DNA from: Bufo bufo
Lineage: Eukaryota > Chordata > Amphibia > Anura > Bufonidae
Assembly (NCBI RefSeq): GCF_905171765.1
Contig: NC_053390.1
Span: 591,629,793-591,693,792 of the forward strand
Length of the DNA: 64,000 bases
Direction of reading: 5' to 3'
The translations under genes were made by a program, and so were the position numbers. Under the pieces are notes generated by a model that searched no databases, was not told the origin of the DNA, and saw only the letters and a program-made list of their open reading frames with translations. Shown piece by piece: positions 55,384 through 64,000 of this stretch (position 1 is its first letter; each line of letters opens with the position of its first letter).

Positions 55384-56633
55384 ATCATTAGTCTAAAGGG
55401 GAATTGACAGGGTACACTTCTATTAACTTTCATAATGGCATATACTAAAGTTCAGATTTTCTTGCTTCTTATGTACTTCATAACACTGTATGTGATACAG
55501 TAGAGCAAAGCATTATTTTAGACCTGAGTATAGAACTGGGCCATTAGTTTGCAGACTAAAGTATTTTACTGAATTTACATCTCCTGATGCAAGATCTGGC
55601 CATTTGTAATGTTCCACTGTGTAATCTATTGGTCAATGTGAAAGATCTCTTGAGTACAGATGACCCTTGTTTCGTTAGGTTCACTATGAGCTTTCGATTT
55701 ACAGGGACAATCAATTCATGGGTCAAGGGATTAGCAAACTTGAAGAAAAACAGGGGAATAGATAAGAAAAACTTTCTGCATCTAATGTGTTAGCTGCTCC
55801 AGTGAACAAATTTACAGATCTACAGATATCATGGAAAGATAAAAGTTATGCATTTGAAAATCTTCCAAAAATAACCAAATTCGTGTGAGAAACGAAGTTT
55901 AAAGGAATCTGGCTATTAACATGTTATATTTCCATGTTTGGAAATAGTATTTGTTCTTTTATATTTTGGTTCCCCTATTTGGCAGTAGTCATGTATGGCC
56001 CTGCAGAGTGAGGAACTATCAATGAATGTTGAAATGTCTGCACAAACTTGATTATGTTTAATTTTGAAGTAATGTATTCTTGTGATGTCAACCATATTAT
56101 TTGAATGTTGTATGTCCATATGCTGTGCATTGATCTCCCTCTCTTTCACATGTTTAGTGCACTAGAAGTGATACTAACCTCAACCTTCTGAAACTTGTGA
56201 GCCACCTGGAATGATGGTTAGAAATAGAAACCTCAATAAATTGTGTAGAGCCATGGTGTATGGTGTGAAACATGAAATCATAAATTTTTGCAGGTAAAAT
56301 TTTTAATGTAAAATTTTACAGTCAGCACAGTCAAACCAAGGGGGGCTCAGACAGTCAGTTGCTATCTACTGATTTAGAGACTAAAATGCAGTCAGTGGTA
56401 CAAGTTATACTGTACTTTACTACACTGGACTTACATTGTACATAATAATTAACATCTACAATTTATTTGTCTCTAGGTAAGAAATGTTAATGTGAAGGTC
56501 TTATTGTAGCCAGTGCACATGGTCATAACTCATGGTTCCTACAATGTAATACACAGCTATGGGTCCTTAGCTCCTGGTTGGAGATCACAATTTTAATATG
56601 AAGATGAGGCTATTGAGAGACAACTGTACTTAC
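55384..56633. other. Intron between NDST exons, no recognised features
   Basis: This is the start of the 36-kb intron downstream of the donor GTAAGTAC at 56626-56633 (minus). Apart from the mariner relic at its left, no repeat or coding motif was seen. Confidence 0.55.
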
Positions 56634-56788
56634 CAGAGCAAATTTTTTGTTGAGAATCATCTGCTCCACAAGTGAAGACTCATTATGAAAAAGATGAGGT
56701 TGCATATGGCTCCACATATGTGGAAACCACCAAAACTCATCCACTGAGCCCAGCAGGAGGTCATCACCTCTGTCCTCCTTCTCAGTAC
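56634..56788 (-). CDS. ndst3/ndst4-like: NDST exon (N-deacetylase domain), 155 bp
   Basis: It encodes [40 protein letters not shown] and [11 protein letters not shown], a strongly conserved part of the N-deacetylase domain of heparan sulfate NDSTs. The His-rich [10 protein letters not shown] is a candidate metal or catalytic segment (inference from polysaccharide deacetylase-like folds). The acceptor is TTTCTTCTAG before GTACTGAG, and the donor is GTAAGTACAG after CTG. The exon starts in phase 1 (the first codon is completed by a base from the upstream exon) and ends in phase 0, joining the exon at 20561 in frame. No substitution looks damaging. The upstream exon is beyond the window or not recognised. 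Confidence 0.92.
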
Positions 56789-57369
56789 CTAGAAGAAAGG
56801 CATGAGATATCAATTAATGTTGTGCTAGTTAGCTATAATTAATGATTTGCTAAAGTGTCTTTAATCTCCTCATTTCAGAAATACTGCTTCATTATCAGGA
56901 ATTCGGCTTTATATAATCCCTGGGGTATTTAATTGCTTAAATTATTTTGCTCTTCAGTATTCATCTTTTTACCACAGTCATTATGGGAATGTTTGTCTAA
57001 ATGCTGAGGAGCACATTTCTTAAGTCCAGTGTTTTTGACGCTGGTCTTAATAAAGCCCCATAGCTGGCAGAGGCCTATTCATAACTTTGACGCATCCAGC
57101 GCCAGTTCTAAATGTAAGACAGTTTCCGAGCTGTATTACATTTAGACATTTTTCTACACCTAAAACAGGCGTAGAAAACGGTGAATGAGATGGATGTTCC
57201 GGCCCGTCCCCTGCCCTGCCCATACCATGCCCAGAATTTTAGACATGGCGTGAGCAGGGAAAAGTCACAGATAACGGCACAACTAACCATTGCACCGCCA
57301 TCTGCACCTGAAGTATGCCTAATTTAGGCGTATTTCAGATTAGTAAATGACCCCTTGAATGCTTATCTG

Positions 57370-57402
<33 letters not shown>

Positions 57403-57769
57403 ATACATAGGTAAAACATTTTTGAACTTTGAACTTTCAGGCTCCATATCTCACCATCCACTACAGCTTTCAACTGAGACTAGCCTCATTTTATAGATCT
57501 TTATCATCTTGAATATGTCATACATAATTTGGACTTGCAACTATTTAGCATATGATTAGTTATGCAGATTCTTGTCATGTAACTGCATTGTTACAGTTTT
57601 TTTCTTCTTGTATACTACAAATTACAACCTGTTCTCACATTCCCTATTAGCTCAGTGTGTTATTAGGTTGATTCCCAGGCAAAAGGTCACTGATTTGAAT
57701 GGAGGAGAAGCCATGAAGAATATTTCCCAAAAAAAGAGAAATAGCATCATCCAGCTCATTGATAGTGGT
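56789..57769. other. Intron upstream of the NDST exon; MITE-like repeat and (CT)n
   Basis: A repeat at about 57045-57350 with GGCGTAGAAAA, TTTAGGCGTATTTCAGATTA and the TAAATGACCCC end resembles the end of the repeat at 24024. A (CT)n tract occupies about 57370-57402. Nothing else was recognised. Confidence 0.45.
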
Positions 57770-58697
57770 TAGAGATGAGCGAATTTTAAAAAAATTTGAT
57801 TCACCGGTTGCCGAGTTTTTCGGGAAAAATTTGATTCGATCCGAATATATTCACAGAGAATTACATAAAAAAACATCTATTTCCTGGCTGCTGAGAGCCT
57901 TTATAGTGGTGTAGAACACTGTGCCTTGCAGTAACACGCATAGCAAGTCTGCTTTGGTAGTGAGATAATACTGTGAGTCCGTATAACATGCAGATGACAG
58001 GCGTCACTCTTAGAATCACTTCACACTTCACTTATTTGGGCAGTCATGGGGCCAAAACTGACCAAATAACTCAAGTATGAACTCAGCCTTACAGGTCGAT
58101 GTTAGTGCTAAGAAGAAGCGCACTCCTTTTACACCGTTGCCAGCTGATTCAACATCGATGTCAACTGAACCTGTTCTATTAAACGCGTATACAAGTAGAT
58201 CCCCCATGACAGAGTGGAGACGGTGTCAGTAGTAATTTTTTGTTGACGTCACTGATTTATTAGCCCATCCTCTGATTCGTCAGAACAATAACCCACAAAA
58301 AACGGATCCTGACTGTTGAGCATACGCCTTCACTCGGTCAGCATTTGATCAATAATCCATCAGTATTTCTAAAGCGCAAAAAAAACCAGGAGTGGATCTA
58401 AAACAGAGATGACACGTGAATGGAATATTTGCATGTCTTCTGTGTTTTGTACCCACTCCTGCTTTTGGGTACCAAATCATAAGCCAATTCCGATGGGACC
58501 ATACAGGCCTTACAGCTGCTACAAAGACAGGACCTGTGGTGCATCTCATTTTTCCTTCCTTCTTACAGATCAGAAGAATGGTCAAATAAATGATGATGTC
58601 AGCCAGGTCGAAAGCCAAACTAGTGGAGCAGTCATGAAGTGGGGAGGGTGGCAACAGCATGAGGAGACCACAGAGTGGCCCAATGACAGGGTCTGGA
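57770..58697 (-). mobile_element. hAT element A3, right-end part in reverse, cut by Ngaro-2
   Basis: It begins TAGAGATGAGCGAATTTT and carries, in reverse complement, the same order as 16066-16972 of A1: ACTCAGCCTTACAGGTCGAT, CTGATCTGTCAGA-like, and one minisatellite unit CAGCATGAGGAGACCACAGA at about 58656. At 58698 it is interrupted by the 3' end of Ngaro-2. The other half should lie beyond 64000. The octamer before it is ATAGTGGT. Confidence 0.7.
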
Positions 58698-58795
58698 GGT
58701 CCACCTGGGAGTCCAGCCCCCACCGTGGGGCCCCCCCAATTGTCCTCAGATTCCACCGTGCCCAACTCCAAGGACCCCCCCCATCGCCACAAGCC
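58698..58795 (-). repeat. Ngaro-2 terminal direct repeat, outer copy (B2)
   Basis: GGTCCACCTGGGAGTCCAGC and the following bases through CAACTCCAAGGACCC match 59459-59553 with about four differences over some 95 bp. It is the outermost sequence of Ngaro-2. A pair of direct repeats at the 3' side is expected for the split repeats (A1...B1-A2-B2) of Ngaro elements. Confidence 0.8.
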
Positions 58796-59458
58796 GCCGT
58801 GACAAAAAACCCACTCCCCACAATAAATCCCAGCACCACAACCCCGCTCCCCTCCATTCCAAAACTGCCCAACAAAAAGGGGGAGGGTGGGTGGGAGCTT
58901 TTCTCTCTACCTAAAATGGCCCCTAGCCTTCTTCTTCCCTGCCTATTTAACCCCTCGACTCCACCCCCTCACACCCCTAACCTGTCCTAACCTATTCTCC
59001 CTGCCAAAGCCCCCTCCCTCTCCCCTAGCCTGACCACTCCCCCCCCAGCTCACTGAAACCAAACCCCCGTCATGGGGGCCTCCCCTAAAGGGGGCTCCGC
59101 CCCCCCTCAGTCCGGCCACTGCTTGACGAGGGTATTGGTTATCCATGTTCGCCTCGACCATTACTTTCATACCCACCTTACTCACCTCTAATCACCATTA
59201 CACTTTCCCCCCCAGAGCCCTAATCCCAATAAAACTCGGACCACCAATTGGAAATGTAATGGCCACAGCAGCCGTTTATTAAATAACATTTACAACCATA
59301 ACATAACATAATACAGTATAAAACCCCAATAGGGGGAGGTCCTTGAAGCCCCAAAACATCGAGCTGTCAAACCAGGGTGAGCCATTCTTGCCTCCAGCCG
59401 TACCGCCCAGCTCAAAGGCACCATCGAATGACCCCCCCTCGATTCACCACAACCGCTC
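58796..59458 (-). other. Ngaro-2 3' region between repeats (A2 candidate)
   Basis: C-rich non-coding DNA between the two B copies. By the Ngaro scheme it should contain A2, matching the element's start, which is outside the window. The Gly/Trp-rich minus-strand frames here have no recognisable motif. Confidence 0.5.
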
Positions 59459-59553
59459 GGTCCACCTGGGAGTCCAGCCCCCACTGTGGGGCCCCCCCAA
59501 TTGTCCTCAGATTCCACCGTGCCCAACTCCAAGGACCCTCCCCACCGCCACCA
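59459..59553 (-). repeat. Ngaro-2 terminal direct repeat, inner copy (B1)
   Basis: The inner copy of the repeat at 58698-58795, same orientation, 761 bp apart. It follows directly after the SGNH reading frame. Confidence 0.8.
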
Positions 59554-59572
59554 ACGACCGGACTTGACCACC

Positions 59573-60168
59573 TCAACTCCGGGCGTTCCTCCACAACCTC
59601 AGGGCCACCTCAATGCCTTCCTGCAACGCCAGACTCCACATATCCAACCCCACCGCATTCAAATGCACTCCGTCCGATCTCCAAAAAGCCCCCGTTCCCG
59701 CCTCCAAATCCCTATGCCTGACTACCACCGCCCCGTTCCTAGCTATAAAACGCCCAACTGCCCTGTTCACCTTTATCCTCGCCTTATTCACCGCATCCAC
59801 AGACCTAGCCTCCCTCCACACCTGCCGGGGGACAATATCCGACCATATGGTCACCATATCCGGAAATAACGACCACAACCGTAAGAAATCCCACTTGATC
59901 TCCTTAATCAACTCCGGGATAGGCTTCGCCGCCAAATCATTGCCCCCCGCATGTACCACCAACACCTCCGGTGCCCTATCCATCCTCACGAACCTATGAA
60001 TTTCAGGCAGCACCCCTTTCCAAACCATACCCCGCCTCCCAATCCACCTTACCACCGCAGACTCGCTGTCAAAACCTAGCTGTTAACCGTCCGGCCGAAC
60101 CGCTGCCCGGACGGCCCCCCAGAAGACATAGGAATGCCCCACAATCCACACCAGAGCGGGCGCTGTAT
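59573..60168 (-). pseudogene. Ngaro-2 SGNH-hydrolase-like protein, one nonsense codon
   Basis: Block I is VGHSYVFWG (about 60150-60125), block III HAGGNDLAAK, block V SDGVHLNAVG with the catalytic Asp and His present. MVTIWSDIVPRQVWREARSV and NKARIKVNRAVGRFIARNG match Ngaro-1. A single TAA at 60083-60085 (between RPDG and QLGFD) breaks an otherwise continuous frame of about 195 codons. As in Ngaro-1, the domain has no evident ATG and is preceded by a pyrimidine tract and AG (CTCGTTACAG, minus, ending 60169). Confidence 0.8.
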
Positions 60169-60248
60169 CTGTAACGAGAGAACAAAAAGAACAATACCGC
60201 AGCTTTGCACAAACACAATAAACCTAACACCAACCAACCCTCCACACT

Positions 60249-61216
60249 TTACAAGCGATCCAAACGCACATAAGATTTAAACCTCGCCGATTCCCAAATG
60301 CCAATCCTTTTAATAACGTCTTCACCCACACCCCATCTAGCCGCTTCTGTCGCTGCCCCGATTCTAAAGGAGTGGCTAGAATACCCCACCTTATCCACCC
60401 CCACCCGGCTCAAACACCTCGAAAAAATAGCAGAAAACTGAAAGCGAGACAAAAAGGTGCCATCCATATGAACCAACAATGGGGACCCGTCCCCCCCCCC
60501 CCCCTTAACCCATAATCCCGCAAACATTGAACCGGGCACATGTCACAATCGTCCACCCGGAAAAGCACCACCTTCTTCCCTTTACCCAACGTATCCGTCT
60601 TTGACCGCCGAATAATAAACTCTACCCTATCATCAAACAGCTCAACATCCCTCCTCAAAAGTCCCCCAACCCGACTCACTGACGGACAAACCAACTCCCC
60701 CACCCGCATAGCCCCAAAAAAGGCCAGCGAGAAAGCCAACCGAAACAACCTCGTTTCCCCCTCTGACCGACAAACCGTCCGCAACTGCCCCCCCAACTTA
60801 AGCAACAACCCAAAAGAGACTGGCCTCCTCCCGTCCACCCCAGCACCCATCCTCCTCCAACCTTTTAATGCCTGCACCACCAAAAATGACTTTGTCACAT
60901 CCACCATCCGCCGAGCCTTAAAACCAAAAGCCAACTCGGCCATGTAACTGTTTATCTTGCTAACCGACCAACCCTGCTCCCTACCGTGACCCAAAAACAT
61001 TAGCAAAATAAACTCTGGCTCCTCAATCCCTCCTCCCAAAGCGGCACACCAGTCCTCCCACACCCTCCAAGCCCTCATATACGCATCCCACGTACCCGGA
61101 GCTAATGACGCCCGAATAAGCCCCATCAATGCTCCTCCAGCAGCTCCCACAGGCAACCCGGACACTCCAATCCAATCACCTCCGCCTCCGGAGCCAACTG
61201 CCGAAAACGATTCCAC
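60249..61216 (-). pseudogene. Ngaro-2 tyrosine recombinase
   Basis: The recombinase joins the circular or linear cDNA to its target, in place of an integrase. Frame 1 (61216-60410) has the N-terminal SAM-like part (LAPGTWDAYMRAWRVWEDW; DVTKSFLVVQALKGWRRMG) and LAFSLAFFGAMRVGELV, with the first catalytic Arg, then FIIRRSKTDTLGKGKKVVLF. A shift of one base at a G run near 60490 leads to frame 2 (60539-60249), with HMDGTFLSRFQFSAIF, HSFRIGAATEAARWG (HxxR), IKRIGIWESARF and SYVRLDRL (Tyr nucleophile). All of R, H, R and Y are present. The single frameshift lies in a homopolymer and could be an assembly error. Confidence 0.88.
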
Positions 61217-61296
61217 TGCGAACGAGAAAGGGCGTCAGCAATACAATTGTTGGGTTGTAGCACATGCACCGCTACAACCCAAGCATTAAGTGACAA
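61144..61296 (-). pseudogene. Ngaro-2 RNase H domain, C-terminal part
   Basis: It reads SLNAWVVAVHVLQPNNCIAD then ALSRSQWNRFRQLAPEAE, the end of the DIRS-type RNase H (compare VAVHLPGVENSVADVLSR in Ngaro-1). It is separated from its N-terminal part (63851-64000) by the LINE, and it leads into the recombinase. Confidence 0.75.
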
Positions 61297-63850
61297 ACAT
61301 AGAAACATAGAAACATAGAATGTGTCGGCAGATAAGAACCATTTGGCCCATCTAGTCTGCCCAATATACTGAATACTATGGATAGCCCCCGGCCCTATCT
61401 TATATGAAGGATGGCCTTATGCCTATCCCATGCATGCTTAAACCCCTTCACTGTATTTGCAGCTACCACTTCTGCAGGAAGGCTATTCCATGCATCCACT
61501 ACTCTCTCAGTAAAGTAATACTTCCTTATATTACTTTTAAACCTTTGCCCCTCTAATTTAAAACTGTGTCCTCTTGTGGTAGTTTTTCTTCTTTTAAATA
61601 TGCTCTCTTCCTTTACCGAGTTGATTCCCTTTATGTATTTAAAAGTTTCTATCATATCCCCTCTGTCTCTTCTTTCTTCCAAGCTATACATATTAAGGTC
61701 CTTTAACCTTTCCTGGTAAGTTTTATCCTGCAATCCATGTACTAGTTTAGTAGCTCTTCTCTGAACTCTCTCTAGAGTATCTATATCCTTCTGGAGATAT
61801 GGCCTCCAGTACTGCGCACAATACTCCAAGTGAGGTCTCACCAGTGTTCTGTACAGCGGCATAAGCACTTCACTCTTTCTACTGCTTATACCTCTCCCTA
61901 TACATCCAAGCATTCTGCTGGCATTTCGTGCTGCTCTATTACATTGTCTTCCCACCTTTAAGTCTTCTGAAATAATTACTCCTAAATCCCTTTCCTCAGA
62001 TACTGAGGTCAGGACTGTGTCAAATATTCTATATTCTGCCCTTGGGTTTTTACGCCCCAGGTGCATTATCTTGCACTTATCCACATTAAATTTCAGTTTC
62101 CAGAGTTCTGACCATTCTTCTAGTTTTCCTAAATCCTTTTCCATTTGGCGTTTCCCTCCAGGAACATCAACCCTGTTACATATCTTTGTGTCATCAGCAA
62201 AAAGACAAACCTTACCAGCGAGGCCTTTTGCAATATCACTTATGAAGATATTAAACAAAATCGGTCCCAGTACAGATCCCTGTGGAACCCCACTGGTAAC
62301 ATTACCTTGTTTTGAATGTTCTCCATTGACTACAACCCTCTGTTGTCTGTCACTCAGCCACTGCCTAATCCACTCAACAATATGGGAGTCCATGCTCAAT
62401 GACTGCAGTTTATTGATAAGTCTTCTATGTGGGACAGTGTCAAAAGCCTTACTAAAATCTAGATATGCGATGTCTACTGCACCTCCACCGTCTATTATTT
62501 TATTCACCCAGTCAAAAAAATCTATAAGATTTGTTTGACATGATCTCCCTGAAGTAAACCCATGTTGTTTTTCATCTTGCAATCCATGGGATTTTAGATG
62601 TTCCACAATCCTATCCTTTAATAGGGTTTCCATTAATTTGCCTACTATTGATGTCAGACTCACTGGTCTATAGTTGCTCGATTCCTCCCTACTACCTTTC
62701 TTGTGAATGGGCACGACATTTGCCAATTTCCAATCTTCCGGGACGACTCCTGTTACTAATGATTGGTTAAATAAATCTGTTAACGGTTTTGCCAGCTCAC
62801 CACTAAGCTCTTTTAATAATTTTGGGTGTATCTCATCAGGCCCCTGTGACTTATCTGTCTTCACCTTAGACAGCAAACTTAGAACATCTTCCTCTGTAAA
62901 GATACATGCATCAAACGATTTAATAGTCATTCTTTCTAGTGGAGGTCCTTCTCCTTTTTCTTTTGTAAAAACTGAACAGAAGTATTCATTAAGGCAGTCG
63001 GCTAGCCCTTTATTCTCTTCTACATACCTTCCGTCCTTTGTTTTTAATTTAGTTATTCCTTTTTTTAATTTCCTTTTTTCATTTATATATCTGAAGAATG
63101 TCTTATCCCCTTTTTTCATAGACTGAGCTAGTTTTTCTTCTGCCTGCGCTTTAGAAGTTCTTATAACTTGCTTGGCCTCTCTCTGCCTAATCTTGTAGAT
63201 TCCCTTATCTTCATTGCTCTGGGTTTTTTTATAATTACAAAATGCTAGCTTTTTATTTTTAATGATTTGGGCCACTTCTGCTGAGTACCACATTGGTCTC
63301 CTCCTTTTTTTGCTTTTACTGACAAGTCTAATGCAATTTTCTGTTGCCTTCAATAATGCACCTTTTAAGTAGTCCCATTTCTCCTGGACTCCATGTAATC
63401 CGTTCCAGTCTGATAAGGACTCATTTATGACTAATTTCATTTTTGAAAAGTCTGTTTTTCTAAAATCTAAAACTTTTGTTTTTGTGTGGTGGGACTCTTT
63501 CACAGTTCTTATATTAAACCACACTGACTGGTGATCACTAGATCCCAAGGTTTCGCCTACAATGACATCATATACCGAATCCCCGTTTGTGAATACCAAA
63601 TCCAAAATGGCCTCCCTCCGGGTTGGCTCCTCAACCACTTGTTGTAGAGATAACCCCAGTAGGGAATTTAGAATATCTGTACTCCTGGTAGAACTTGCTA
63701 TTTTGGTTTTCCAGTTTATATCTGGAAGATTGAAATCTCCCATAATGATAACTTCTCCTTTCATTGTCATTTTAGCTATTTCTTCAACTAGTAGATCATC
63801 TAGTTCTTTAACTTGACCAGGTGGTCTATATATCACACCTACACGAGTTA
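61296..63850 (-). mobile_element. CR1/L2-type LINE, 5' truncated, inserted in Ngaro-2
   Basis: On the minus strand it starts within the endonuclease domain and ends in a tail of three ATGTTTCT units (61296-61320 as ACATAGAA on plus). The 3' UTR is about 100 bp with TGGGCCAAATGGTTCTTATC. Comparing the interrupted RNase H with Ngaro-1 suggests no or very short target duplication. It is the least decayed and probably the youngest large element here. Confidence 0.88.
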
Positions 63851-63857
63851 CTGCAAG
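61395..63857 (-). CDS. LINE ORF2: endonuclease C-terminus and reverse transcriptase, about 820 codons open
   Basis: The enzyme makes a nick and copies its RNA at the site. Residues 1-120 are the end of an APE-type endonuclease (VGVIYRPPG, GDFNLPDINW at 41-50, SDHQSVWFNI at 108-117); its N-terminal catalytic part is cut off. RT occupies about 375-600: NYRPVSLTSIVGKLME, QHGFTSGRSCQTNLIDFFDW, AYLDFSKAFDTVPH, GVPQGSVLGPILFNIFISDI and LFADDTKI at about 553-560 (catalytic Asp pair). The C-terminal part has RPHLEYCAQYWRPYL, LERVQRRATKLVHGL and RRDRGDMIETFKYIKG. No stop or shift over 2.4 kb. The first few codons come from the Ngaro flank, so the frame has no native start. Confidence 0.9.
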   Translation of the reverse strand, partial: LAVTRVGVIYRPPGQVKELDDLLVEEIAKMTMKGEVIIMGDFNLPDINWKTKIASSTRSTDILNSLLGLSLQQVVEEPTRREAILDLVFTNGDSVYDVIVGETLGSSDHQSVWFNIRTVKESHHTKTKVLDFRKTDFSKMKLVINESLSDWNGLHGVQEKWDYLKGALLKATENCIRLVSKSKKRRRPMWYSAEVAQIIKNKKLAFCNYKKTQSNEDKGIYKIRQREAKQVIRTSKAQAEEKLAQSMKKGDKTFFRYINEKRKLKKGITKLKTKDGRYVEENKGLADCLNEYFCSVFTKEKGEGPPLERMTIKSFDACIFTEEDVLSLLSKVKTDKSQGPDEIHPKLLKELSGELAKPLTDLFNQSLVTGVVPEDWKLANVVPIHKKGSREESSNYRPVSLTSIVGKLMETLLKDRIVEHLKSHGLQDEKQHGFTSGRSCQTNLIDFFDWVNKIIDGGGAVDIAYLDFSKAFDTVPHRRLINKLQSLSMDSHIVEWIRQWLSDRQQRVVVNGEHSKQGNVTSGVPQGSVLGPILFNIFISDIAKGLAGKVCLFADDTKICNRVDVPGGKRQMEKDLGKLEEWSELWKLKFNVDKCKIMHLGRKNPRAEYRIFDTVLTSVSEERDLGVIISEDLKVGRQCNRAARNASRMLGCIGRGISSRKSEVLMPLYRTLVRPHLEYCAQYWRPYLQKDIDTLERVQRRATKLVHGLQDKTYQERLKDLNMYSLEERRDRGDMIETFKYIKGINSVKEESIFKRRKTTTRGHSFKLEGQRFKSNIRKYYFTERVVDAWNSLPAEVVAANTVKGFKHAWDRHKAILHIR

Positions 63858-64000
63858 CACTCTAACACTAACCGCTGCAGCAGCCGCACCACCAATGGCG
63901 ACGATGCCGACAGCCCATTTATCGCTTGAACCACCCCCATGTTGTCGCAGTGAAAACGAACCTTTTTATCCCGGAACCGCTCTCCCCACAACACAACCGC
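63851..64000 (-). pseudogene. Ngaro-2 RNase H domain, N-terminal part (runs off the edge)
   Basis: It reads AVVLWGERFRDKKVRFHCDN then MGVVQAINGLSASSPLVVRL and LQRLVLECL up to the LINE junction. CDN holds the third catalytic acid of RNase H, aligned with CCDNIGVVQAINAASS of Ngaro-1. The frame is open to the window edge. Confidence 0.8.

Larger units (their letters stand above)
58698..64000 (-). mobile_element. Ngaro-2: tyrosine-recombinase retrotransposon (runs off the right edge)
   Basis: On the minus strand, from the right edge: RNase H, tyrosine recombinase, SGNH hydrolase, then a 3' end with two copies of a direct repeat. Gene order equals Ngaro-1, but the sequence is a different subfamily and is less damaged. 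A LINE (about 61296-63850) is inserted in the RNase H domain. The element itself is inserted in hAT A3. RT and Gag should lie right of the window. Confidence 0.88.

Noticed and set aside
58943..59571. Gly/Trp-rich minus-strand frames
   Set aside because: They lie in the non-coding repeat region of Ngaro-2 and in C-rich DNA, with no family similarity.
1..64000. tRNA genes
   Set aside because: I saw no convincing cloverleaf with A and B boxes, but a covariance search was not possible here.

Overview
The window is vertebrate nuclear DNA, most probably from a frog or toad (Anura). It lies inside a heparan sulfate N-deacetylase/N-sulfotransferase (NDST) gene on the minus strand. Two consecutive coding exons are visible, at 56634-56788 and 20376-20561. 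Both have GTAAGT donors and pyrimidine/AG acceptors, and they join in frame across a 36.1-kb intron. The anuran call is an inference from the mix of repeats: many hAT elements sharing a TAGNGNTGAGCGAA-like end, TTAA- and TWA-flanked MITEs, Penelope-like elements, CR1/L2-type LINEs and Ngaro-type tyrosine-recombinase retrotransposons. Almost everything outside the two exons is transposon or repeat.

Layout. 1-2.5 kb: tandem repeats, hAT ends and a Penelope RT scrap. 4-8.5 kb: a TTAA-type repeat carrying an inverted pair of Penelope copies as one insertion with a 15-bp target duplication, later hit by a Harbinger MITE. 9.5-17 kb: a hAT element (A1) holding a LINE 3' fragment, a fold-back mariner, and about 2.1 kb of 51-bp minisatellite that has itself been duplicated. 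18.7-19.9 kb: a nearly intact Tc1-like transposon. 20.4 kb: NDST exon. 20.7-37.8 kb: MITEs, a third hAT (C), a second Penelope element, LINE scraps and palindromes. 38.4-54.5 kb: a 16-kb nest bounded by a perfect 8-bp duplication, in which hAT A2 contains hAT B, hAT B contains Ngaro-1, and Ngaro-1 contains two solo LTRs. hAT B also carries two antisense 18S rRNA segments embedded in a 41-bp tandem array. 54.8-55.4 kb: mariner relic. 56.6 kb: NDST exon. 57.8-64 kb: hAT A3 containing Ngaro-2, which contains a 5'-truncated LINE with an uninterrupted 821-codon frame; the nest runs off the right edge.

The only host function seen is the NDST gene, which makes a Golgi enzyme that begins heparan sulfate sulfation. 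The other coding sequences belong to mobile elements. Most carry stops, shifts or insertions. The least damaged are the LINE frame, the Ngaro-1 SGNH-hydrolase frame and the Tc1 transposase, which has two nonsense codons. No search or alignment was run. Family names rest on motifs read by eye, and boundaries given without a target duplication are approximate.
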